Assembly: GCA_023091735.1 (NCBI GenBank)
Contig: JALKBU010000600.1
Coordinates: 1 to 31,383, forward strand
Length of the DNA stretch: 31,383 nucleotides
Source of the DNA: Trichomonas tenax
Taxonomy: Eukaryota > Parabasalia > Trichomonadida > Trichomonadidae
Direction: 5' to 3'
Each line of letters opens with the position of its first letter. Position 1 is the stretch's first letter. Made by a program: the position numbers and the translations under genes. The notes below the pieces were generated by a model. The model saw only the letters and a list, made by a program, of their open reading frames with translations, did not search any database and was not told where the DNA came from. Positions 8,003 through 18,355 of the stretch are shown in pieces.

Positions 8003-9610
8003 TTAGAGCTCTTTGAAGTCTCCTCCTCTCATTGCAAGTGTTCTCATCCAGTCAGACCACAGTTCGGCCATTTCGCCAGTGAAGACGTGTCCACGAGGAC
8101 CAGGCGGCTTGTATCCTTCCATGAATGTCTTTGGGTCCATTTCTTTGAGAATATGCTCCGCTTCGTCTGTTCCGAGTTTCACTATTCCACTCGCTTTTAC
8201 TTTCTGCTTGAATGCTGATATGAAGTTCAGTATGTATTTGACGTCAATGCCGCTCTTGCTGAGGTTCTTGAATACTTTTTGATGCCTGACAACAAACATC
8301 AATATTGTTGTGTTTTTCTCGAATTGCTCTGAGATTATTTGGTTAATGCCATCGACGACGATCTGCACAAGCTTTGGCGCCTGCCTGTCCCTGCTCTCTA
8401 TCAACTGGTTGAGGAAAATGAAGATTCTGTTCGATGTGAAGAAAGAAAATGAATTGACGTGTGCTGATATGTTATGGAAAATGCATGCAACAGCAGGAAG
8501 AAGTGGAGCTGTCCTCATCAAGTCAGTACCTGTTGTGTTAGTGATGATTTCAACTAATAAGTCGGCGTACGTGCCTCTGTGGACGCTGGATTTGCACGTG
8601 AATGTTCCCGTGAATGGTTCATTCAAACTCGATGATAGAGCGGGATCTGATGTGAGAAGAACAAGCGTTGACAGCGCCAAACTGTGGAAATATGTTAAAA
8701 CATTCTTTTCGTTGAACTGCTGGAGCGGCAATAATACAGAAACAACGAATTGACGGCCTTTTGGAAGAGATTCGACAATATCATACGGAATTAACAGAAT
8801 TTGATAGAACAGAGCAAACAATTCGAGGAATATTCCGGGATTTTGGCTGTTTGATAGTGATAATTGTTGATCTGTTGGCGGAATTAAAAGTGGATCGAAT
8901 ATTGGGAATATCGACGAAAAATGGAAATCAGCAAGCATTTCAACCCAAGAATTACAGAATCCGAGGCCCGTTGACGTCAAAATCAGGCAAATTCGTGAAA
9001 AAATTGGACTGAATTTCTTTAAATTAATGACAGTGTTAATGATTGGAAGCGGATTTGTCATATCGAGGGCATAAAAGTGGTGATTCGGATAGTTTTCGTA
9101 GATTTCTTGGTTCGGAGATAATAAATACATTAACATTGTTGAGAAAATTTCGAGCCTTATGTGTCCCTGTATAGTGGACTCTGAGTAGCCCTGAATGTTG
9201 GGGTGACCGAGAATGGTCGCTGATGATTGGAAGAGAATCGTTGGAATCGTACCAGAAAGTGTCGAGGGAGAAGGCCATGAGTGCCATTTTGAAACAATCG
9301 AAGAGCAGAATCTCTGCAATACCAAAAATGCGTTGTAGCATTGGATTAACAATGCTTGTGGAATTTCTGATTGATATTGGATCTGTGAAATGCGATTTAT
9401 GGAGAACACTGACTGGTACGCTAACACTCGTACGTTATTTGGCTTCATTCTGGCAACTTTCGTTAATATATTATTCGAAAGACTTTGATGCGTCAACATT
9501 CGAGAGCTGAGAATCGATTTGCAAACGGGATCATTCAATTTTATGTCGTTTGACAAAAGATCGTTAAAGAAATCAGGTGGAATCTCCTCAGATGAAACCA
9601 CCGGTCCCAT
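8003..9610 (-). CDS. HID1: HID1-family Golgi trafficking protein
   Basis: A 535-aa protein resembling HID1 (Ecm30 in yeast), a peripheral Golgi protein needed for dense-core vesicle and secretory sorting in animals. The clearest matching block runs from about residue 329 (SLNEPFTG) through YADLLVEII (348-356), a hydrophobic helical stretch with NISAHVNSFSFFTSNRI (380-396), GINQIISEQFE (421-431) and FVVRHQKVFKNL (439-450). The C-terminus has WSDWMRTLA, comparable to the tryptophan-containing HID1 tail. The open frame continues upstream, but the only ATG is at 9610, giving MGPVVSS; Gly at position 2 fits N-myristoylation, known for HID1. It is shorter than human HID1 (about 790 aa), lacking the central disordered insert. 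Codons are AT-rich and the promoter is unclear. Confidence 0.7.
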   Translation of the reverse strand: MGPVVSSEEIPPDFFNDLLSNDIKLNDPVCKSILSSRMLTHQSLSNNILTKVARMKPNNVRVLAYQSVFSINRISQIQYQSEIPQALLIQCYNAFLVLQRFCSSIVSKWHSWPSPSTLSGTIPTILFQSSATILGHPNIQGYSESTIQGHIRLEIFSTMLMYLLSPNQEIYENYPNHHFYALDMTNPLPIINTVINLKKFSPIFSRICLILTSTGLGFCNSWVEMLADFHFSSIFPIFDPLLIPPTDQQLSLSNSQNPGIFLELFALFYQILLIPYDIVESLPKGRQFVVSVLLPLQQFNEKNVLTYFHSLALSTLVLLTSDPALSSSLNEPFTGTFTCKSSVHRGTYADLLVEIITNTTGTDLMRTAPLLPAVACIFHNISAHVNSFSFFTSNRIFIFLNQLIESRDRQAPKLVQIVVDGINQIISEQFEKNTTILMFVVRHQKVFKNLSKSGIDVKYILNFISAFKQKVKASGIVKLGTDEAEHILKEMDPKTFMEGYKPPGPRGHVFTGEMAELWSDWMRTLAMRGGDFKEL

Positions 9611-9663
9611 TTTTTTATATTTTATGGTGTTTTTTGATGGATATGTGATATTAATCAATAGAA

Positions 9664-9910
9664 CTTCACTTTTTGTAATATAATATAGTCAAAATTCTCT
9701 GATGAATTGTTTGAATTTATAACATAATCATTTTGAACTTAAACATATCAATGACTACTGTTGGATTTCACTTTTTGCCATATGATTTAGGTTAAATTCT
9801 TTAATCCAAATTTGATAATTTTTATTACATGATTTTTATTTTAAATATATTATGTATAAGATTATACTTCACTTTTTGAAATATAATTTAGGTAAAATTC
9901 TTTAATCAAT
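9664..9910 (+). repeat. Three-copy ~102-bp tandem array
   Basis: TTCACTTTTTG recurs at 9665, 9767 and 9868, each followed by an ATATAAT.TAG-like stretch and AAATTCTTTAAT or close variants. Spacing is 102 and 101 bases. Every unit contains TCACTT, the Inr consensus, but no plus-strand gene follows. It sits just upstream of the HID1-like gene. Confidence 0.75.
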
Positions 9911-9991
9911 TTTTGGAATACTGTCGGTGATTTGAACGGTCAGAAATGAATTTGACGGTATCCTCTCAATTTTAGTTTACAAAATAATGGT

Positions 9992-10648
9992 ACCACTAGG
10001 ATCGCAGTGTTGCATACCGAAAGTGACATAAAAGTGATAGTATATGACATGTAAACATGCATATTTGACAAATAAATATTTACGTGGCATGTGATTATAA
10101 ATGATTATTGGAAGAATGATATCCTATATTTGTTTAAATTTACTTTGAAAAGAAAAATTCAATGCTTCATTGGCACTGGTAGCCAAGGTGCTAGCAATCC
10201 AGCCCACAGTTCTTCCTTTCAGACTCGATTTTCGAAATAATCAGCGATTTACTTTACAGAATGCTTCTGAAAGGAAGAACTGTGGACTGGATTGCTAGCA
10301 CCTTGGCTACCTGTCCCAATCAAGCATTTAATTTTGCTCTTCAGAGGCATTATGAAATAGAAATCTTTGATTTCTTAATGATGGCGTACAAAAGGAAGAT
10401 CTGTGAGTTTAGCTACTTAAATGCGTGGTACCTGTGTCAATGTAGTCCCCAGTTCTTCCCGTCAGACGCGATTTTGAAACAAAAACTAATACATTATTTG
10501 AATGATTATAGGACTTTACATGTCAAAAATATTAATATTTTGACAAATAAAAATAGGGATTCTGACAACTTTACGTGTCAGATAATATCGCTTTTTAAGT
10601 CACTTTTTCTTGACAACTTTCGGTACGTGACAACCACTAGGATCGCAG
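9992..10648. repeat. Nested inverted-repeat (foldback) element
   Basis: An outer pair, TACCGAAAGT (10015-10024) and ACTTTCGGTA (10616-10625), continues inward as a loose inverted alignment including TGACATGTAAA versus its complement. A strong inner pair, 10170-10223 and 10266-10319, matches over 54 bases with about four mismatches (GGTAGCCAAGGTGCTAGCAA in the arm) and extends weakly to about 10150 and 10339; the loop is about 42 bases. ACCACTAGGATCGCAG (16 bases) stands as a direct repeat outside both ends, at 9992-10007 and 10633-10648. A third, partial copy of the inner arm, CAGTTCTTCCCGTCAGAC, lies near 10449. There is no transposase. It is probably a non-autonomous foldback or MITE-like insertion. 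Confidence 0.75.
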
Positions 10649-10690
10649 CATTTCGGTAATACTATTAATGGTACTTTTAAGCCCTAACAA

Positions 10691-11362
10691 ATTTTTGACA
10701 TTTGGCAAATTTTGAGGAGGCCATATAGTTACAATGTCTCTTTGCGTGCATTCGATACAATATCAATTCAAAAACATATACATGTTAACAGTAAGCGCAA
10801 TTTAAATAAAAACGTATTTTTTCAAAATTTTCGCCATATATAAAATATAAGATCTCCTATGTATATAAATTCAAATAAACATCAAATGGAAGTGATATAG
10901 TTTTCGAAATTCTCAGGGTTGGAAAACTAATTCTTGATTAAACTACGAAAAATTAATTCTGCATATATTGATGATTCCACAGAACCAATAAAATCGGAGA
11001 ATGTGATTTTTTCATAAGTGTCAAAAAAAATGTCCAAACTTGCCATTAAATACCTAAAATTATTTGAGACGGTCTGTGTGGTATTATAGTCTAGCTGATC
11101 ACCATGTTTCATAAGAGAAACATTATGTTCAACTCCCATATTTTGTATTTTTTTTTTCCTTTTTTATTCACAAAATTTTCGATGAACCTTATATATTTGG
11201 ACAAATGTTTTGCTAACAAAGTCCTCCATATTTATCATTCCGGACCAAAGAGTTTGCTAACCCCAAAGAACTATACAACGTACATCATTGGCTATATACA
11301 ATGACTTCTGTATTCTTTTTCTACAAAAAAAACTGCATTTCAAATTACATATCTTTTAAAAC
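10691..11362. other. Non-coding stretch
   Basis: AT-rich, with only short frames of unconvincing composition. A 70-codon minus-strand frame at 10927-11139 could be a continuation of the decayed frame just beyond it, but nothing in it is recognisable. Confidence 0.4.
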
Positions 11363-11626
11363 TCAAAATTCAACCGCCATACCGTTTCTGTTCATATCGC
11401 TTGTTGTTTTATAATGACACAATTGCATATCAAAATCTAATTTTGTTTTTTTGTGAACATTTAAATGAAAAACAAATTCGAAAAACTCATATGCTCCATA
11501 CATAGATGATTTGGCTATTGTCTCCATGATATTATTGAGCAATTGTGCTCTAGTAATAAGAATCTACATTAATTTATACAAAACCTTGGCAATGTTAACG
11601 AAGCAATCTATTAGCATGGAATACAT
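11363..11626 (-). pseudogene. Possible decayed reading frame, unknown
   Basis: On the minus strand 88 codons run from an ATG at 11626 to a TGA at 11363, interrupted by one in-frame TAG after MYSMLIDCFVNIAKVLYKLM. The downstream part (ATG at 11527, 54 codons) contains METIAKSSMYGAYEFFEF and MQLCHYKTTSDMNRNGMAV. The amino-acid mix looks protein-like for so AT-rich a region. No family is recognised. Chance open frames of this size are not rare in such DNA, so the call is tentative. Confidence 0.25.
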
Positions 11627-14419
11627 ATTATTCGTTTACATATATGCCCTAGATATAGTGGATTATTTTTCATTTCGAAATTTCTCATTGATTTTCGAGA
11701 AATCATGTGATTCTACTTATGATTTATTCAAGCGTGTTACACGGTAAACACAAAATAATTTTATTATTTTCATTAAAATGAATGAAATTTAGACTATTTT
11801 TCTTCTTTTACACTGTATCTAGCATAAAATCTTTCTTTCTATGGTCATTTTGTATATTCTAGTGCTTTAAATCTTAAGGTCATCGATCTGTTTTTATGAT
11901 ACCATTAAAAACATTATATCTCTACTACAGCACAGCAGAGTATAATCATACCAGTATATATAGTATATCTAGTTAAGCATATATGTATATATGTGCTACT
12001 AGATGTTACTGCAATTCTATAGAGTTATATTCATATTATTTACTCCGAGTGCGCGTTATCCGTGAAAAGCTTTTCACTTAGACCTGCAAGTGTATGTCAA
12101 ATATATCCGTATCCTTTAGGGGAATTTTCGTAAATGCAAAAGTATCAGTTGTCAATAGAGGCGGCGAAATTCTAATCAGGCGATCTCACTCTAAATCATC
12201 AAGAAAATGTCCATAAATCTCGGTTTGATTTTCATCTGAATACAACATTCTCTATCATACATATTTTTTTATAATATTCCTTATTTATTGTATATTCTAT
12301 AAAAGGGGGGAACTCTTTTTTCTCAAAATATTTTGGCTTGATACTTTGGGTATAGCTTCTATAGGCCTATAGGAACAATATATCTATGGAGTGCAAGGCA
12401 ATCCAATTTTGTAATTTAGAGATATAATGCGATGAAATCTCTTGAATTTTGATAACCTTAATTTAACAGACAGTTTTCGCAGCAGTTGAATATTGAACAA
12501 TGCATGTTGGTTTGTTGCAATGAGCAATATAACTAACTGCATTAGGGGCAAAATACATTTAGTGAATTAATTAGTCTCAATTACTTATATTTCACAAAGA
12601 TAATTAGCTCACAAAACTAAATTCGTTTAAACACTTGAGTTTATACGCCAATACATTTATTAGTGCTATAATATTCATTTGACATTCAGAAGCAATCAGT
12701 TTTCCAATATACTTTTTATATTGAATAGTGCAATATTTCAACTTAAGCAGTCTAATACATATCAATCATCTAAATTCGATCTGTTTAAGATAAATGTTGT
12801 AGCAAAAGCGGTAATTGTCTATATTTAAACTAGTTTAAATTTTCGATTTCTGAAATCTTGCCTAGGCTACTTTATTTTCATCGAATAAAACAAAATTTAT
12901 ATCAAAACAAATTTTGGAATAAGAATCTATGTCATTTTTTCTACATATATAATGATTCCTCTCCCCCCATTGCTTGCCTACCCCTGCAATATTTTGAGAG
13001 GCGTCAGATTCAAAAATGACCAATAAACTACATACGGTAATTCTTTCGTTCTATAACATAATTTTTCTTAAGCTTGCGCAAAATGCTTTCGGTTAGAGCA
13101 ATTGAGAGAAAGCATAAAGCAGTACTTAATTATTTGCTTTGCTTTACTGTTCGAAAAAAATAGAACCTTTAAAAACCATTTTTACTTTTTGACTATTTTT
13201 AAATCGTTTTATGATATTCTAAAGCGATAAAATGCATCCATTATGCGTTTATCATCATACTGTCGTCTCAGATTTTGATTTTTCTGAAATCATCGAGTAA
13301 TGATATCCAAAAATCACCTTGTTTTGGCATGGTTTTCGCGCAGAAATGCATTATTTTTGCATGAAAAGGCTATTTTTAATCAAAGCTTCGAAAAGCTAGT
13401 CAGAGCTTCTAAAACAGGGGTTGGTGAGTTTACAAAGCAAAGGGTGTGCTTTCGGTTTTAGCTTTCTCTCAATTCCTCTCAAATAACCGCAGCAAAAATC
13501 GAAAGCATTGCTTTGCGGTTATGCTTTCGGTTGTTGTAAATAACCTTTAAATCGAGATTACCGCAGATATAGCATCTGTATGATCTGTATATCATTTTTA
13601 CCCGTTAAAGAATGATTTTTATTAGCTTTTCGAAAAACATTAAAAAGTGACAGTCATTGTTATAATTCATTGACGAAGTCACTTCGAGGCAGTCAATCAT
13701 CAGACTACAGCAAGTAATGGTGTGATATCGCTGTTGAAATTTGATCCTGATTTCAAGTTTTTACAATCGATTTTACCAAAAATATCATCAAAACTTTAAA
13801 CCAAAATCTACAAGCTACCCTAGTGTTACCACAAAGAAGCATGCGAGCTAGATGTTATGTAATTCACTCATAAATCTCTGACTCTTTGCATCGATATTAT
13901 TTGAAGCTAAAAAAATACATATGTTATGAATCACACGCTCCAGCACAATACTAGAATGAGCGTATTTTCACTAACAATATATGAAGCATAATTTTTAATA
14001 TTACTCTAAAATAAATTTTAGATTTTTTTTACGAAATATCTAGTATGTATTATCATGAATTCATTATTTATGGCTATACATTAAGCATGCCGCACTTTGC
14101 CAAAACAGTGTTTTTAGTTCTATCCTTTAATACCAACATGGCGGTGTAACTTTTACATAGGCGTTTTTAGTAAAATATCGAAAAAATTAATGTTTAATGC
14201 GAAAATGGCCTAAAAACAATTTTTTAGCGATTTTAATTAAACATTCTATTTAAACTTTTATCACAGACTCTTTTTCAAATATAAAAAACATCGATTTCCA
14301 TTCATTGTTTTCAACATATTTGATTTCTTCCTCTAAATTTAATTTTATAACAAAATTAGAACGAGAAGGTATAGGTAATATATAGGGTATCTCATTAATC
14401 ATAATTTTGAAGACTTTTA
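11627..14419. other. Gene desert with GCTTTCGGTT motif cluster
   Basis: About 2.8 kb with no gene I can support. Its main structure is at 13085-13532: GCTTTCGGTT occurs at 13085, 13448 and 13523. AATTGAGAGAAAGC (13100-13113) has its perfect inverted partner GCTTTCTCTCAATT at 13461-13474. The rest shows only homopolymer and AT-rich runs. Confidence 0.5.
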
Positions 14420-15626
14420 TACTGCCACTTCCACTGCCATATTTGATGGCACTAAAATTTTTTAGGGATTTATTAGGAATTTTAGCGCCATGGCAGTAGT
14501 AAGCATGCGGCGGTTATATGCAAAATACGGCATTGGAAAATGAGTAAGTGCAGCATATTTTGGCAGTAAAAATCTAAGGTCCAAGAATTCTTTCACGTGC
14601 AATTTAAGCATCATGTGGATGTTTTAAATATCGCATGTTGCCAGACTTTTGACCAATATTTATTTTTTGTCAGTATCAAACTAATGCTAAAATCGCTTCA
14701 TTTGATGAAAAATATGAAGTATGCATTAAACATAGTTTAGCTGTATCGTCTTCAGAGCTAATTGTTAATTGGCAGTAAATTGTCACTTTTCAATCATTTT
14801 ACTGACAATGCGTTCACTTGTCAAGAACGATCGAGTAATCGGTCAGCAAGAATGAGTGTGATGCATCTGTGACCTTTATGGTCAACCAACATCGATGAAA
14901 TGAGCAAGAAACACGTCATTTTCAATGGTATTCGTTCTTTTGGATCATATATTAAGCTTTCTAAGCTACTTTGCAGCATTTTTTGATTACCACATGAATG
15001 TGTGATTAACAGAGATACTGTAAGCTTTAAATTCTCTCAAAAATAACAGAAATGCGCAATTCTACTTTATTTTAACAGAAACATCTTATTTCGATCCAAT
15101 TTATCCAGTTACACACATAATTGGACAAATTGGATTGAGATATAGTTGCTTATATACATTTTCGGTGTTTGATATTTATCATTTGAAATTTTCAAGCGTA
15201 TAGAGTGCATTAAACAGTGTATTCTTCACATAATACACAAGAATATTTCAATCCATGCCTATATAATATCAAAAAGATATTAAAAGGCTCTGATTTGCGC
15301 CATCATATAAAATTTACCGATAATATATTGTTTTTTCACAATATTATCATTTTTTATTCACTAAATAGTGATATAAACAAGAATAAATAGAATTTTGATA
15401 ATATCAGAATCACGAAGATTTATATTAACATAATATAATACAAAAAAGGGCGGGAGAAAGAGAGGGAAGAGAAGAGAAAAGGAAGAAGGAAAGAGAAAAA
15501 TAAAGGGACATATAAGATATTGCACAACTTTCAAGGATGGGTCACAGGCCGAAGGCGATGATGACGCCGCAAGGCCAGATTTTTTTACTGCCAGGAAGTT
15601 ACTGCCAAAACGGAGTTTTACTGCCA
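14420..15626. repeat. Cluster of seven TACTGCCA octamers
   Basis: TACTGCCA or its complement TGGCAGTA occurs at 14420, 14491, 14561, 14770, 15586, 15600 and 15619. Related forms (TTGCCAGAC near 14639, TTTACTGACA near 14801) lie between. The last three are in a G/C-rich island (about 15530-15640) with GGCCGAAGGCGATGATGACG before them. An open frame across this island has no ATG and is not supported as a gene. Confidence 0.7.
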
Positions 15627-15734
15627 CAACGGCAAGCTTATAGAATCGTAATAAAATAATACATAAGTTCTACTTTTCCAAATTTCAAGCAAAAATACGA
15701 GATTCATTTTTTAGTCAAAAATTCTTTTTGAGCC

Positions 15735-16155
15735 CGTAACAAAAGTGTGAATCTGACATGTAAGTTTTGAAATTTTGACATGTTTTGCCACGGTTTTAAG
15801 AATTGCTCTGCAACTGATGAAAATTTTTAGCCAAAAAAAGATGTTGCGAAGGCAATCGCTAATTCTCCAGACCATTCTCTGCGGCGCATTCACAGTTGTA
15901 TCTCTCAATAGCTTGGCGCTTTGCAAGCGCCTCGGTCTTACACCCGCCCTTCCGCTATTTCCTTACAAAAGCATTAAAAAGATCCATGTTACAAAAGGAA
16001 ACAAATGCATCGCACGTGAGTCAAACGAGCATCTTTTATAAACATAAGCAATTTATATCCCACTCCACTATGCGCTCAATCCCCTTCATTTGCATTTCTG
16101 CTTCTTATTATTTTTGTTTTCCCACTTTACATGTCAGATTCGCAACTTTGTTACG
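15735..16155. mobile_element. 421-bp foldback/MITE-like element
   Basis: The left terminal repeat at 15735-15764 starts CGTAACAAAAGTGTGAATC and ends TGACATGTAAG. The right one at 16125-16155 is its inverted match (CTTTACATGTCAGATTCGCA to TTGTTACG), with about four differences in 30. AAATTCTTTT occurs just outside both ends, near 15718 and near 16161, but 5-6 bases away from the repeats, so it is not a clear target duplication. There is no transposase inside; short open frames in it look incidental. The right-end motif recurs at 4412 and 6435, implying a dispersed family. Confidence 0.65.
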
Positions 16156-16900
16156 TTCCCAAATTCTTTTCATTTTTATTTTTTAAAAAAAAAAGTTTGA
16201 TATTTATCATTTTTAGATGCTTGGGGTGTTTTCTGGCGTTTTTAAGCATTAAAACATTGCTATGGATCAACAGTATTAACATTCGAATATCAGATTGATG
16301 ATCTCGTTGAATGGAGATTGCAAACGAACATTATCAAAATAGGTTTGAAAATTTCGGCAATAACAAAAGTTGATCTCATTTTCTATGCTTTGTCATATCT
16401 GCAATAAAGTGTTTTAATGATTCCCATATTTCTGGGAGAATCTGAGAGGTATTTATCACTCAAAAATCAATTCAAAGTACTTCTTAAAAAAATAGTGCAC
16501 CATTGAATTATGCATATTTACATCAATGAATGTTATAAAAAAAAGTCAAATTTGGCAATTCCCCAACAGAGATGAAATCACATAATACAAAAAAATAATT
16601 AAATATTTTTATACAAAGACTATTATCTTGTATCTATAGCATTCAAAGCCTAAGGAATTGATCTGTGGAATATAGCCAGATGTTTGATGAAAATAATTAT
16701 CAAATCATAAAAATTTTGATTTGAAGTGAATTCTTGTGATCATAGACTGCAATTAAGCTGTGTATACATATATTTCAAGGAAAATGATTAATATCAAAAT
16801 ATTTAATTCAAATGAGAAATATTTCCCAAAAGTCAAAAATATTGAAAATTTACCGTAAATATACCCCTGGATATTCCAAATCCAAAATATAAAGTTCACC
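16156..16900. other. Non-coding upstream region of 14-3-3
   Basis: AT-rich, with no gene, repeat or structured RNA that I can support before the Inr at 16901. Confidence 0.5.
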
Positions 16901-16906
16901 TCACTT
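16901..16906 (+). promoter_or_regulatory. Inr element of the 14-3-3 gene
   Basis: TCACTT is a perfect match to the trichomonad Inr (TCA-Y-T-W). With initiation at the A (16903) the leader would be 28 bases before the ATG at 16931. Confidence 0.75.
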
Positions 16907-16930
16907 TATTGTAAGAAATTATCGTAATTG

Positions 16931-17653
16931 ATGGAACCCAGAGACATTGTTTATCTCGCTCAAACAGAGAATTCTATCGAAAGGACAGGCGAAGCCATCA
17001 AACTGATGACACAGCTTGCGGACGTGAAGCCCCATTTCGACCAAAACGAGAGACAATTGCTCGTTTTGATTTATAAGTCAGCAATCGATCCAATTCGCGA
17101 AACAATAAGGACACTTTCGATGTACAGAGACTCCTCGAAGGACAACGGACAGATTACAATGATTGATGAAGTTTGTCAATCTTCAATTCAAGAATTGTTC
17201 GATCTCTGCCTTCAGGGACTCGATCTTGTTGACAAAATTTTACTTCCTAACTGCCAGGAACCCGACGGAACTGCTTTTTACCAAAAGCTTCGCGGAGATT
17301 TTTACAGATATATGGTGGAGTTCGCTAAAGAAGACAAGGTAGATGAAATTAAGAAGAATGCCGATAGCGCCTATGAATTGGCGCTTCAAACAGCTGCAAA
17401 TCATCTTCTTGCTTCTGATCCGATTCGTCTCGGTGTTATTCTCAACTATGCTGTCTTTAAATATGAACACGCGCAAGAAACAGACAAAGCTAGAGAAATG
17501 CTCGTTAACGCAATACAGAATTTTCAAACGGATTGCCAAAAATTATCTGAATCTTCTCATAAAGAAGCACAGAGTGTTATTAACTATATGCAAAAGAACT
17601 TAGTGTCATGGAGCTCTGAAAATCCTGAAGAAGAAACACCTGAAGAAGAATAA
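16931..17653 (+). CDS. 14-3-3 protein
   Basis: A 240-aa all-helical phosphoserine/threonine-binding adaptor, acting as a cytosolic dimer. In order: an N-terminal dimerisation region, RQLLVLIYKSAIDPIRETIR (the equivalents of Lys49 and Arg56 of the phosphate pocket are present), GDFYRYMVEFAKE (the Arg-Tyr pair of the pocket), and the hallmark DPIRLGVILNYAVFKYE. The last helix region, usually YKDSTLIMQLLRDNLTLW, has diverged to AREMLVNAIQNFQTDCQKL and QKNLVSW. The acidic tail EEETPEEE is typical. The reading frame has no earlier ATG after the Inr, so 16931 is the start. The stop lies in TAAA. The pocket is intact, so the protein is probably functional, though divergent from animal and plant forms. 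Confidence 0.95.
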   Translation: MEPRDIVYLAQTENSIERTGEAIKLMTQLADVKPHFDQNERQLLVLIYKSAIDPIRETIRTLSMYRDSSKDNGQITMIDEVCQSSIQELFDLCLQGLDLVDKILLPNCQEPDGTAFYQKLRGDFYRYMVEFAKEDKVDEIKKNADSAYELALQTAANHLLASDPIRLGVILNYAVFKYEHAQETDKAREMLVNAIQNFQTDCQKLSESSHKEAQSVINYMQKNLVSWSSENPEEETPEEE

Positions 17654-18355
17654 ATTATTTATATATTTTGACAAACCATCTTTTTAATGCTAAATATTGA
17701 TTACTGTATCGTTGGTTTTGCGCACAGCAAAATATTAAATAAATATATAAAATTTGATTTAGTAAAAAATCATATTTTAAACTTTCTATTATCTCTTTTT
17801 AGAGTTTTTATGGAATTATATCAGTTTGTTGCTGGAGAATTTTAATTTTATTAAAATATTTCATAATATCTTGAGTTAATCGGTTTCATGCATTACAAAA
17901 CAAAAGCAAACAATGCACTTCAACTTTTCTTCATTGTATATTCGAATTTTATGGTTTCATTTTTATTTTGCATTATTATATCTAAATCAAGAGTTTATAG
18001 TTTGGAATCACGACTCATAAGAAGAGTTTAGCAAGTGTTCTATCTACTGCAATATCTAATTATCATATAATTATAGAAGAAAAACACTTTTTTCTTTCGA
18101 CTTTCATCGATCAATAAATGAAATGTTTATGATTTAAGCAATTTTGCAAGAACTTTGGGGGCCCTTAGATTTCAAAAGCTTAACTATTTCTGACAATTTC
18201 ATTTCTTTAGCAATCTTTATAGGCGTTAAAAATCGAATTAAAGATCAAATATGAAAGATTAATTCGTCATACATTCAAAATTGAAAATCAATTTCATTGC
18301 AATTTTTCTCCAAATTTCAATAGAAAAAAAATATTTGTATAGTAAAAAATATAGT
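17654..18355. other. Non-coding spacer
   Basis: AT-rich, between 14-3-3 and the recombinase relic. I see no gene, repeat or RNA here. Confidence 0.5.

Noticed and set aside
9611..9658. Upstream extension of the HID1-like protein by 16 residues
   Set aside because: The extension would need a TTG start; the first ATG gives the expected Met-Gly.
10261..10659. 132-codon plus-strand open frame starting with ATG
   Set aside because: Its first third is one arm of the inverted repeat and the rest has no protein-like pattern or family resemblance.
15361..15627. 88-codon minus-strand frame over the G/C-rich island
   Set aside because: No ATG start; it consists of the TACTGCCA repeats plus low-complexity hydrophobic sequence.
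15914..15930. GGCGC-TTTGCAA-GCGCC hairpin resembling a tRNA anticodon arm (TGC, or GCA on the other strand)
   Set aside because: No T arm with a GTTCRA-type box and no matching acceptor stem on either strand; it lies inside the foldback element.
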